Positions 9,870 through 21,222 of a stretch of 64,000 bases of DNA are shown here, piece by piece. The stretch's first letter is position 1; every line of letters begins with the position of its first letter. Below the pieces are notes generated by a model. It made no database searches and was not told the origin of the DNA. It worked only from the letters and a program-made list of their open reading frames with translations. This stretch comes from Schizochytrium sp. TIO01 (lineage: Eukaryota; Sar; Bigyra; Thraustochytrida; Thraustochytriidae), in contig SMSO01000035.1 of NCBI GenBank assembly GCA_004764695.1, positions 3,105,040-3,169,039 of the forward strand, read 5' to 3'. The position numbers were made by a program, and so were the translations under genes.

Positions 9870-12021
9870 CCAAACCGATCATCTCTCACCCCTCCCTCTT
9901 TCGTATAACCTGTTACTTTGAGTAGATCGTATCAGGTTGAGACACCATTATAGTCAGTAACTTTAGTAATTCTCCCTTTAATGAAATTGATCGCCATGAT
10001 CGTCCTTTCTTTGATTATGATTTATCTTGCCGCACTCTCCAGCTGAGTGATTCCACGGATCGGTAATGCCACCCATCTCGCATCACTGCTTTGAGACAAC
10101 TTCAATATAAATTAAGTTTCATGAATACGAAACAAGCAAGCTGAAATCAGGAGTACGCCACGCTCTCATCTCTGGTTGCTCGTGTTGTTTCTCTTCAAGT
10201 TCAACCAGCGAACCAGATTTTTCGCTCGCTTAAGTCGGTTCAAGACACCCCGAGTCTGGTATTCAGATCAGTTCGATACTACATACCTCCCTAACAACTC
10301 TACCTACCTACCTACTTATTTTGTACAGAGTGAACTTTGATCACGGCTGGGAAGTTCAGGGATATTTGCCACGCGCACACACGATCCGGCAAGACTAGCG
10401 TTCTTCACAGCCAGACCCTATCTGCATGGCGCACACCCTGCTGCTGTTGCCTTCTCTAGCACCTCCATAAAGTCTAGCTAGTCAATCAATGATGCTTTTC
10501 GTGCCTTTCAAGGACAGTCTTTACTTACAGTTTACAAAACGAAATTAAAACAGGAATTAATTAACCAATTAATCAGGACTCGCTCAAGAACCTCTTCTCA
10601 AGCCTCGTAATTGTGTCCAAACGATCGCTGGCACGCACGCCTACGTTGGACGGAGCCTGTCAGACCTAACAGAACTACGATATCATGGCTCGACGGTGGC
10701 GAGCAGAGTCCTTGATTTGCTTTACGATTTGCACAAACAGCACATGCAAGCAAGAGTGTGTTTGCGCAACCCGCAACTTCCGCGCAACCCAGAATTGTGA
10801 CCCTGAGCTACATATTCAAGCCGTGCACGTGCTTGAGGCCAATGGCAGCACTGACCAGGTCGGTGACAAGCGGCACGGGCTGCTCGACTTCGAGTTCTGC
10901 TCTTTGGATGGGTCTTGCCTGGCTGCCTAGCGGAGAGATCCTTGAGCGAGATGATCCAGGTATAGATGGTGTCAGGAATTGCATTTTCACTCACCAAGCT
11001 TTGCTGTGCTACCTACAATGTTATTTGTAGCACATTCATTCATTCTATTTCGAGTTGGTCGAAGCGAGCGACTCTTGCGAAGGGTGTTCCTTCAAGCTGG
11101 TGAACATAAAGCTAGGGTGGATTGCTAAATCCAGCATCCCTCCACGAGAATTTGCGAGCAGAGCAAAATTGGATCTACACGTGCTGAGCATGGCGCCCGC
11201 ACGTCCTGATACTTGAGATACAATGCCTTCAACATCACAATTATTCGAGTTGTTTACCTGGTTAGGTGCAATCTTAGCAGCGGCTCTCACTTTTGGGATG
11301 ATGATGATGATGATGATGGACGATCTTGATCACACTCAATCATTGGGGAAGGAAAGTCCTATCCTCTACATTACGCATTGCAAGTTCTGACGAATCAGAA
11401 GGCCTTTATCCTTTGGATGTGGCAATGTTGAGGTCGGCAACTTGCTTGAAAAGCAGTATGATGCAGCGCATGTCCTGTTACTTACCTGGCTAGACTCTAG
11501 AGGAAGGACTTGAAAGTGAAAGGTTCCGAGTCTTGGGTTGCGGCGGGTTTTTGACTTTACGAAAGGCATAGGGAGATAATTAACCACATTGCCTAGAAGT
11601 GGGAAATACCGGACCACGATCAACACGTGCAAAGTCTGAGGATGGGGAGACTCGGAACATTACCTTCCATAGTTTGATGATCGTCAGCTGCTAGCGAAGA
11701 GGACGAACAGTGCCAAGCTTCTGACGAGCAGGGAGCCTCGCTGCTTAGGCTTTACTCTACTGCACCAGAGGTGCCAAGGCCAGTTGCGCATGAGTTGCGA
11801 CAAAATTGCCATTCTAGTTAAAGTAGATGCTACTAGGCATTGCAAAAACTTGAAGGTAAAAAGTATTAGGTAGAAGGGCACATTTGACAACCCTAGTAGT
11901 AGGAGTGTACTGTTCGGAGACGCCCGGATCGAACGCGCTTGCAGCAAATCATTAATTGATCATCGCTTGAGGATTGCCGTGTTTGAGCTGGGGCGCAGGG
12001 CCACAAACACGCAGGGAAAAC
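9870..12021. other. Intergenic region upstream of the first EGF-7TM gene
   Basis: 2.1 kb without a supported gene. Overlapping short frames on both strands (10685-11290) have unnatural composition and no ATG-anchored conserved look. A (GAT)7 run lies at 11297-11317. It should contain the promoter of the 12022 gene. Confidence 0.5.
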
Positions 12022-13245
12022 ATGTCGCTCTGTGGCAACACTGCAGCTTACTTGCCTCGATTTGCGGCCTCCTACTACGATGGTCCAAGCAAGGAGTGCA
12101 ATGGACATGGAGACTGCATTGACGGCTTGTGCGTATGCTACTCAGGGTGGACGGGGAAAAGCGATTTTATCAGCACAGATGGCATTACTTGTGATAGCAG
12201 CATGGTAACCTTGCATGTGTTTTGGGGGATCAATCTGGCCTACATGTTATATTGTCTCTTCATCACAAGATATGCAATAAAGGCCAAGTTTGAACAGCAT
12301 CGTGAAATGGTGCAACGTCGGGCCGCTGGTGGAGAAAAATATACGATATTGGATAACAAGGGATTCGCTGCAGTCTTGGCCTATCTTATCGTCTGTGTAC
12401 CGTCTACGATTTGCATGTGTGCTTTAATGATTGCTCGTGATGACGAACGTCTTGGATTTACCTGGGGAATGACCATTCTTTTTGCAATCTCACGTATTGG
12501 GTTCTATTTTATGATGTACTTTTTCGAGCCGCAGCTGCTGGCAACAATTCTTCGCGGTTCAAGTACACGCTCGATGATCGTTAGTTTCGCGACGCTTTGG
12601 GGAAAGGCAAACTTTATCTTGTCTGTCGTGGTCAGCCTTTTGCCTTTTATTACGCTCTTAGCCAGTAAGACCGGACGCGACGCCACGGCACAATGGATTT
12701 ACATTTCATATTTCCTTGGCTCCGGTATCTCCCTGATTATCTACGCGTCTCAAGCGGTTCTTATTCAGCGCCGTTTCAACAAACTTACACAGTCTATGGC
12801 TAGTACTGCTGCGAGCGCCCCTCGCAACGATACTATGCGCGAGATTAAGCGCAAGTTAATGACATTTCAGATCGATACACTTACTCGCTCCGTCGTAGAA
12901 GGCTGCGTATATATGATCTTTCTCTTTCTTCCGTTCATGTACAACAAACATGACTACTTTCTGCCTATCATGTGGCTGGCGATGCATTCTATTTACAAGC
13001 AATTAGCTACTACAACAGTGACAACTAGTCGCGTTGGCGATGGGTCAACTGAAGACGGCATGGATGGTACCTTCGAGCACTCCAAATCTACAGAGCATGG
13101 TACTGGAGTATGGGCTACAGCGACATCAGGCCCGCCTTCGTCTATGATATCGTACAACCCTACGGTTCGCAAATTTAAAGAAAGGGCAACTATTTATCAA
13201 GAGGCACACGACTCAGACGAAAGTGACAGTGACGAGTATGTTTAA
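12022..13245 (+). CDS. EGF-like/seven-transmembrane family protein, paralog 1
   Basis: 407 residues. The ATG at 12022 is chosen because the product then begins MSLCGNT, matching the MxxxCGNT start of the three paralogs; the frame is open further upstream only from a non-ATG codon. Six cysteines (4, 26, 32, 37, 39, 57) form an EGF-like module containing GHGDC and CVCYSGWTG. Seven hydrophobic helices follow, then a Ser/Thr-rich tail ending in acidic residues and Tyr-Val (DEYV). There is no cleavable signal peptide, so helix 1 probably acts as a reverse signal-anchor that places the EGF module outside. The loop after helix 1 is basic and holds a conserved KYT...NKG motif, which fits a cytosolic side. 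A receptor-like or surface role is inferred from topology; no known GPCR signature was found. This is the most diverged of the three left-hand copies. Confidence 0.82.
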   Translation: MSLCGNTAAYLPRFAASYYDGPSKECNGHGDCIDGLCVCYSGWTGKSDFISTDGITCDSSMVTLHVFWGINLAYMLYCLFITRYAIKAKFEQHREMVQRRAAGGEKYTILDNKGFAAVLAYLIVCVPSTICMCALMIARDDERLGFTWGMTILFAISRIGFYFMMYFFEPQLLATILRGSSTRSMIVSFATLWGKANFILSVVVSLLPFITLLASKTGRDATAQWIYISYFLGSGISLIIYASQAVLIQRRFNKLTQSMASTAASAPRNDTMREIKRKLMTFQIDTLTRSVVEGCVYMIFLFLPFMYNKHDYFLPIMWLAMHSIYKQLATTTVTTSRVGDGSTEDGMDGTFEHSKSTEHGTGVWATATSGPPSSMISYNPTVRKFKERATIYQEAHDSDESDSDEYV

Positions 13246-16200
13246 GCATATCTCGGGCCTCCTTGTCCTAACCTCTTTGTTTCTAAAAGTACATTTTGTT
13301 TAACGTGGGAGATCGCCGTATCGGTTTGCTGTTTCTCCCAAGAGTACTTTTTCTTTTTCTCTTCCTGTCCGGTAATGCGAGCGTCTGTGAAAACATTAGC
13401 TGGGTGATGCCGTTTGACTTTTACTGGTATACTTACGTTCTACTACCCATGACGCTCGTATATTTGTTTGCTTTTGATGATCTTTGACATCATCATTTTC
13501 TTTGTAATAGATAATCCCTCATATTATTTTTTTGTGTGCATGCTGAAAAGCCCTGTCTAGCCTTAAAACCAAAACGAGATAAGAAGTTTATTGGCAGTAG
13601 TACAGACTACAAAGTTCAGCTCATCAAGTTCTGGTTAAATAGAACATACTAATTCACATAGGCAGACTCGAATTTATAAACCTTCAGTTTCCACAAGGCC
13701 GTCGAGATGGACCGGATTCGGTTTGCTTATCAGCTTCAAACAACAAAAAAAGTCAAGTCCAAACGATCACCATGCTCGAGTTTACGCATCAAACTTTACT
13801 ATATGAGAATTTTCGATCTCTTCTTTGTATGGACGGAGTGGTAACAGCAAATGCCCTGGTTTCTACATGCCCTTTAAAGTTATTGGGAATCCAGCTTCAG
13901 GCATATATTGATAATCATATGTGTATTTACTTGAATTTTCACCCAGCTGAAAGGATTGCTACGAGTACCTTTGGATATTTAAAGTGGATTCCAGGGGAAT
14001 CCTGGCTTGCTCATTCGTACATTACCTAAGGCACCTACCTACCCCTAATTGTTGCAAAAATTATTTTGCTAATATTAACTACCTACTCATATCTAGTGAG
14101 CATCCTGCAACGACGTGCTGCTTTCTTAAGTTAGAGCTGAGAGGTGATGCTTTTCGTCCGGAGGAACGTCCCCGTAGCGCAGTTTGCGGCTTATTGTAAA
14201 ATGTGATAAGGAGGTACACAATAATTAATGGATCAACTCATGCCTCGCAGATCCTTTAACCTTGTATGAATCACTCCACGCACGCACTTTGCTAGCCCGG
14301 CACGTTTTCCCTCACTTTCCAGGTTCGGTAAGGCCGTTCGATGCCCATCACAGTATTTGCTGTCTTCAAAAAAGACATCAATTAGCATCATGAGAAGACA
14401 AATATATGCCCGCCTGCTGCTCAATGTGCACGTGCGAGACTGCGTGTTACCAAAACATCGCATAATGATGATCTGTGGTCTGTTGGTCGACGACATTCGC
14501 GGGACCCTCCTCAAGGCGTGCACCTGCCTAGGAGAAGCCGCATCAGTAGTAGTTCTAGTAACGGGCACGTCCAAGGGCCAAGTGTCCGCACATGAGAACG
14601 TCACCTCTATGAATTGGGTCAAATACCTGCGATTCTGATAACAGACGCTGCTCAATTTGAAGGCATCGCGGTCGTCACTTATAATAAAATGACACGCTTC
14701 ATTTTATAAGGTAGACGAGTGCAGCAAGCTTATGAAGCAGATTGTTAAAGCTGAAGCAGGATGTGCTACCACAAGGCGGCTTCGAGTTCAGAGCCTTTTT
14801 TGAGCCTCTGTTATTTGGTCGGCCAACTTGCAGAATTTACCCAAGCCTAGTGGATACCTGGTACGCAGCACTCATTACCCAGTGCCTACTAGTACTTGTA
14901 GCGTGGCAGAACTTCTTTGAGGAGTTTGCATCGCAGGAATTCATGAAAGTGTAATAACAAACAAATCAATAATGGCTTGTCTAAACAGTAAAATGAATAG
15001 AGATTTGCGCGTTAAGAGTTCCTGTGACACGAATAGTCCCAAAATTGCAACCTCAAAACTTCTACTGCCAAACCTACAATCGTCGTTATATTGTGTGCAA
15101 AATAGTGTCAAATGATTAGTGTCTTTTGCTTTTACCCTCATAATTCGTAGGAGCTTGCTGAGCTGTCCCGTGCCATGGAATCTAATGCGAGTTGGTGGCG
15201 GAGCCAGACGCAGAAGGATCCGTGTTTTAGCTCACGCTTACGTCAAGTTACGTGCTCAGCATTTGGAATGTCAAGTTGGAAAGTTCAAGCATTCCATCAT
15301 CATGTTCATGTTATTATGCCTGGGCATCTTAATTGTAAAATACACTACTACCACCCATGGTTTTAGTAGGTGCAGATAGCTACATAGACGTCATCAACTT
15401 TTAACACAATTAAAGAAGGAAGCAATCGAAAGGTGCGCAAGCCCAGCTTTGCGTCACTCGCTCTTGCTGCCTTCGAGTGTGTCCACGGGGTTGCACCTTG
15501 GCGTTCCTAGTCAGCTGGTCACCACTCCCACTTCTTTTGGACGCATGAGGCCAACCAAATACATCAGTGCTCTCGATGAGCTTGAGGCATCAGTCTAAGA
15601 ACCTTGCAGCACATCCCGCTGACAACATATGTGGGAAAGTTGTCAACTTCATGATATATATGACGATGATCAGCATGCAACCCAGGATGATGTCCAATCA
15701 TCCATCCTATAGTTCATTCATTCATTCATTCATGCAATCGTGGGATGCGAGATTTTGAGGTCTTCAGGCTACAGGGCGTCTGATCTGCAGCTCTACGGGT
15801 GACGCTCATGAATCATTCGACCTCGGTGGCGTCCTCTGAATGGGCAATTTTTTAGAGCAAGCTTTCTTGGCCATTCTTCGAGTGGTGCAAGTTTCTGAAG
15901 TTTCTGGGCCTTTCGTGCGACTTTGGGAATGAGCAAACACTTGTTATGTACCCCATCTAGGACACGTGCTTCTTAGGAGTGTATGGGAAAGGGGGTGTTG
16001 ACTGGGAGTCCTCCATCTTCACTTGCGACCGCCCTAAATAAAATGTTTTTAGATTGAAACTATCTCTTTGGTGAAAGTCTTTAGCTGCTAGAACGTGATT
16101 TCAAGCTACTATCTTAAAGTACCTAGGTGGCGGTCTTTACATTGAATTATCCACAATCGCACCAACAGTTTATTAGCCTAACCTCTCCTCACGGTAAACC

Positions 16201-19200
16201 GCAATGAACAGAACCAACAACTAACTTGTGCAAGATTCACTCGATACGCCAACTTGAAGTCGAAATGGTGAGTTCGAAAAACTTGTAAAATCAGTTGTGC
16301 TATTTCGAAGCAGAGCTGAGCACAACACTCTCGGACTTGTGCTTAAAGAGTTGAATACACCGCCTGCAAGTGATTCTGGTTGCCCTCCTAACAGCCACGC
16401 CTGTGGTTTTACTCGCTTCCCCTCAGTTTTATTCTTCTCTAGGATGAAACGCCAAATAAATACTATTCGCAGATAATGTTTCAATTTGACAACGATGACG
16501 AGCAAAGCTCAATAAAAAGAGGTTTCTAAGCCCAGGGATGTTCTAAGTCTCTACTGCATTGCTCGAGATGTCAAAGCGCATGCCTTAACCTTTGAAGAGT
16601 TAAGCTGATTTGAAGCCCCTTTTGCTTTTTCATGACACTCTTCTTTGGTAGAGTGTGTAAAGGACAGGGCCATTGTTTGGCAAATTTCCCTTGCAAGTAT
16701 CTTCAGCCCAGCAACAAATGCACATCTTCAGAGCGGTCTACTATACGGCGGCGTTAGGTACTCCATATGACTTTAGACTTCGGCGAGCCTCCAAACAAAG
16801 AATGGAGTAGGACCCCAAGCTCACAATCCCGAAATCCTGGAGACTCGGACGTCTAAAATTACGACTGGATTCATTTTTATTTGTAAATAAAACTTTCTAT
16901 TTTGCAACATGAAAAACAAAGTTCTCTTCTTTTTCTTTTCCTTTCTCCTTTTCCATATAATCGAGCTAATAGGAGATCCGAGCTTAGATTTTTTTAATTT
17001 ATTATTTTTTTAGAATTGAAAAAAAAAAAAAAAAAAAGGAGAAACATCTCGGAAATGGAGAACACAATTAAACTTAAAAGGCACCCAGCAATCGCTCGCT
17101 CGCTCTTTGGGCGCGTGGTCTGCGTTTCTGTATCGGACTGCCAAATACCTGGTGATTGTGTGGCTAACTAGCTATCCAACTGGATTTGGCCAAGCTGTGC
17201 ATCAAATGATCCATATTCCGGGTTGAATGGAGATCTTGCTGGTGACGATCATGAAGAAGATGGAAAAAGTCTCTTCCTCAGCCCTTTAGTACTACCTTAG
17301 AAGCATCTGCATATTATTGTTTCATTGAAAAAGTTAATCTGAGAGTGCCTGAGAGCAGGTCAACAAGTCCTCTTGATCATCCATAATTGACCAATCATAT
17401 TTCACTCTTGTCCTTTCTGAGCAAGCAAGCAAGCAAGCTAATCCTATTCATGATTGAGCGAAGTATATAAACGTGGGAATCAAGACTCAAGAATCATGGC
17501 TATCAGTCAACCTTTTAGTCCTTTCGTTTCATGTTTAAACTAACACCGATTTCTCTTTTTCTTTTTTAAATATAGTAGTACTATGCATCCTTCTTCTTTC
17601 AAAGTTTTAGGGTAGTACTACCAGTAATTATAATGTCTCGAAATTGACTCATGAAAGTATAAAACCATTAGGTCCAGCATGACAAAAGCGATAGAGTAAT
17701 TCGCAAAAGGTCCAGCTTGAGCACCAAGTAGAAACACTGCACATGAACAGACAGAGAAGATAGCAGGATTTCATGGTTCGAGCGATGATTATTACAAATC
17801 GGAGATTGTGTGCAATCGTGAGAGCTTTGCAAGCGAGCTTTTAAACAAAAAATGAGTGTCAATAAATCAATTTTTCTCCGAGTCATGCTTGTTTTCCATA
17901 AAGACTGATAACCCATCCATAGGGTAAACTTAGACGATGAATGTTTCATTGTTATTAAAGAGAAACGAAAACAAAAGTCAAGTTGAACGAAATCTCCAAA
18001 TAAACTTGAAGCACGTGTACACCTCCACTCTATTCCAAAGTAGTAGTCAAAAGCTAAGATTACCGGTACTCGCACACTCAACAAATGAGGATTTTGTTGA
18101 TTTATTGTAGGCCTCTAGGCTAGATGAGTGAATATAATATCAACACTGGCGGCTTCCGTAAAGTGCACTACTGCAGAAGAATTATTATTGAGCAGACTCT
18201 TAAGATGGTTTCATGAATAAGCAATACCTGCCTTTCAACGGGTGTTCGAGTTAAAGCTGTCCAAGGCCTCGAAACCACCTCGGCACATGTCAGTCAAAGA
18301 AGGTTACAGACTTAACAATTTAATCAACCCTCGGCTCCATTGCAATTTACTGCACGTCCTGACAACTGGACGCCGAGAATAGCAGCCAATAGTATAATCG
18401 TAGTAGCAGCGAGTGCTTGCTGCCAGTTATCTTTTATAAATATTCTGCCTCCCCGCGAAGCAAGCAGCGAGGGAAGACTGAGAAGAGCTAAGAATTTGAA
18501 TACCAGCTAGCGAAGCAAGCAAACAAGCAAGCACACACACAAGTTAGTTGCTCATCGCTGGCATCATCGAGCTTGATTAAGGGTAACTTGAAGAGGAAGA
18601 ATAGAACCTGGTGAATGTGAATGGCAAAATCAACAAAAGAAACAAAACTATAAAAAACTCACTCGCTCACGCCACACACGGCACAGACTGCGTCTGGTTT
18701 CTAAGCACTTAAGTTCATCATATGTTCAATAATAATTGAAATCATAATACCTACATTAAAGGATCAAGAGTATCTTGGTCTTGTTATCGTCCGAGCGACT
18801 CATAGTTACTTTTAATATATATATTTTTTAAGTTTTTATTTTTTTAAAATTAAAATAAGGAAAAGTAAGAAGTAAAATGATAATATCACTGATAGTACAA
18901 TGAGTAAGACTTTTTAGTTGTAGTTTTTGTTTTAAATGTTTTATTTTCATTTTTTTAATAATCATGATGTAAGAGGTTTTAGGAATTTTTTCGTTTTGTT
19001 TCATTACTATTTCGAGACATGTTAATTATTATATTCATATCTATAAATGATAAAGCGTGTGTATATATAAAAGACCAAAAAAAGTATTAAGCTTTGCGGA
19101 AGGAGCAAACAAAATGGAAAAGGCACGAGCTGCAGCAACAAACTCGCCAGCTGAGCAACCTCAAGCGAGCGAGCTAAACTTCGAAAACAGTGAAGGCAGA

Positions 19201-20007
19201 CCCCAAGCTGCTGATTCCTTTGAAGCACACAATATCGGCTATCCTTGTGACTCTACTGTCAGGTTCGTGTGCTGGGTTTATCATTTTAGAACGAGTGCCA
19301 CTAAAAAGACAGATACATTCGCTCTTCGTGTGAGCCCTTGTCCCGGGTTCTCAACCTTAGTAAACATCGACCCACCAACCTTTCAGAAACAGATCCCTTG
19401 TAGACTTGCGAATCGTGAGCACGATCGGCAAAGTACTTGAAGGAACATCACGCTTAAGCCCTCTCTCTGCACGACGAGTGACACATAGTACAAGTTTGCT
19501 CGTAGCAGTACTATCTGCGCAGCAGAGAAAACGTGCCGAGATATAAAAGAATATAACACTCTTCCTGCAAAACTCCATACTCCAAATTCACTCTTCCTCA
19601 TTCGACCTCCTCCCTTCAACGTCAGAACCTTAAGGCACAGCAAAAGCAAGCAACAGATCTGCATCGGAGGGGTGTAGTGGTTCCGATTTGGGATCGCGTG
19701 GGTAAAGAAATAGCTAGCTGGCTCAGGGAGGTCCCTCGCTCCACGCGCTGTTCTAGAGCTTTCGCAAGTTTGCAACAGTGCTCTCGATAGTCCAGGCAAA
19801 ACCCAAAGGAGGGAGTGTTTCACCAATAGCTTACGGGAGACTGCAAGGTTGATCGGTGTGGCTGCCACGGGGAGAAAAGGAAACCACCCTGCTGTTGTTG
19901 TAGACTACGTTGGCATAAGGGTCATAGTGCAGTAGCAATAGAAGGACAGCGTCAAACAGCTTTCACCTAGCAGTAGTTCACGAAGGGAGAAAGCTCGTAC
20001 TGACACC
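13246..20007. other. 6.8 kb gene-poor AT-rich region
   Basis: No open frame here looks like protein. The longer ones (14233-14655, 17668-18084, 19383-19868, all minus) lack domain structure and are matched by frames on the other strand. Simple repeats are present: (TTCA)5 at 15713-15732, a run of about 19 A at 17019-17037, and CAAG/GCAA runs near 17413 and 18527. A gene with many short exons or a non-coding RNA cannot be excluded by eye. I looked for tRNA-type T-arms and found none. Confidence 0.5.
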
Positions 20008-21222
20008 ATGGCAAATGAATGCGGTAACACATCTCTGTTTATGCCAGACTTCTTCTCCGACTATTACCCACGCCCATGGTTGAGTATCTGCGGACAAGGT
20101 GAATGCACAGACCAGGGTGTCTGTGAGTGTGACCCGCATTGGACTGGCAAAGCTGATTTTCTCTGGACAGACGGCATTGAGTGTCAGGTAAATAACATTG
20201 CCATCAAGATCCTTTGGGCTTTTAACCTGATTGTGCTCATCGGAAACATAATCTCTGTCAAAGATGATGTCATTCTCAAACGAAGGCAGCACCATGAGGT
20301 TGTCCAGCAAAAGGGCCTTCAAGGCAAGAAATACACCCTGTGGGACAACAAGGGATATGCCGCTATCATTGTTTGGCTTGCCTTGTGTGCTCCAGGAACG
20401 TTTATTCTTGGAATCATCAAGATCTCTACCAACTCATACCGCCTTGGCCACTCCTGGGCCATGAATTTCCTATTCTTTGTCGCTAAAACTGGATTCTACT
20501 TTGGTACTTATATGTACCAGCCTCAGCTCTTGGCTACGATTCTCAAGGGTTCGCGTTCTCAAATTCGAATTGTTGAGCTTGCTAGAGCTTGGGGTCTCTT
20601 CAACTTTATTCTCTCTGAGATTGTTGCATTCCTTCCATTTCTCACCTCTGCTACCACTTCTACTGGTATTGACCACGCTGCCCAAGCCGTTTACCTCACA
20701 TACATGGTCGGCTCTGTCCTCTCAATGTTCACCGTTGGTCTTCAAGGTTTGGTTATCACCCTCAAGTTTAAAAAGATTATGAGCGGATCTCTCACGACCA
20801 AGAGTAAGTCCGCAGCTGAGGAAATCCAAAAGAAGCTCTACGGCGTGCAGAGGCAGACATACCTGCAAGCCTCTGTGCAAGGGTTCATCTATCTCTGCTT
20901 TATTTTCATCCCGTCCCTTTGGAACAAGCACGATTGGTTCCTCCCTATTAGTTGGCTTTCCTTTCACGCCCTTTTTCGGATCATGGCCAAATCTACAATT
21001 ACCACCAAGCGTCTTGGTACCTCCAGTATGGACAGCAGCAACGAGGGCTCCAAGGAGTCTTCCTTCTCTAGCTCCAAACGTGTTGATGCGTCATCCTTCG
21101 TGGTATCGCGTAACCCGCAGAGCACACAGCCTCTTACTGACTTTCATGATTTTCAAGAGAAGGCTTCAAGCTTCCATGAAGTTGTTGAGCACAAGGGGCA
21201 CGAAGAGGAAGACTACGTCTGA
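20008..21222 (+). CDS. EGF-like/seven-transmembrane family protein, paralog 2
   Basis: 404 residues from the ATG at 20008. Six cysteines (5, 28, 33, 39, 41, 59) give the EGF-like module, with the family core HWTGKADF and a following D/E-G-I-E-C. Predicted helices lie at about 63-84, 116-138, 147-170, 193-214, 226-252, 286-304 and 309-326. The loop after helix 1 is rich in Lys/His/Gln and contains KYTLWDNKG. The tail (330-404) is rich in Ser and ends EEEDYV. The protein is very similar to paralog 3 (25901) in every helix, so these two are the closest pair and probably a fairly recent duplication. A cell-surface sensor or adhesion role is inferred only from the extracellular EGF module and seven-helix layout. 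Confidence 0.85.
   Translation: MANECGNTSLFMPDFFSDYYPRPWLSICGQGECTDQGVCECDPHWTGKADFLWTDGIECQVNNIAIKILWAFNLIVLIGNIISVKDDVILKRRQHHEVVQQKGLQGKKYTLWDNKGYAAIIVWLALCAPGTFILGIIKISTNSYRLGHSWAMNFLFFVAKTGFYFGTYMYQPQLLATILKGSRSQIRIVELARAWGLFNFILSEIVAFLPFLTSATTSTGIDHAAQAVYLTYMVGSVLSMFTVGLQGLVITLKFKKIMSGSLTTKSKSAAEEIQKKLYGVQRQTYLQASVQGFIYLCFIFIPSLWNKHDWFLPISWLSFHALFRIMAKSTITTKRLGTSSMDSSNEGSKESSFSSSKRVDASSFVVSRNPQSTQPLTDFHDFQEKASSFHEVVEHKGHEEEDYV

Noticed and set aside
11297-11317. (GAT)7 and other simple repeats scanned for CRISPR-like arrays
   Set aside because: These are microsatellites without spacers, in a eukaryotic genome.
19660-19745. tRNA-like start (GGGGTGTAGTGG) near 19670
   Set aside because: No matching acceptor stem or T-arm follows at tRNA distance.
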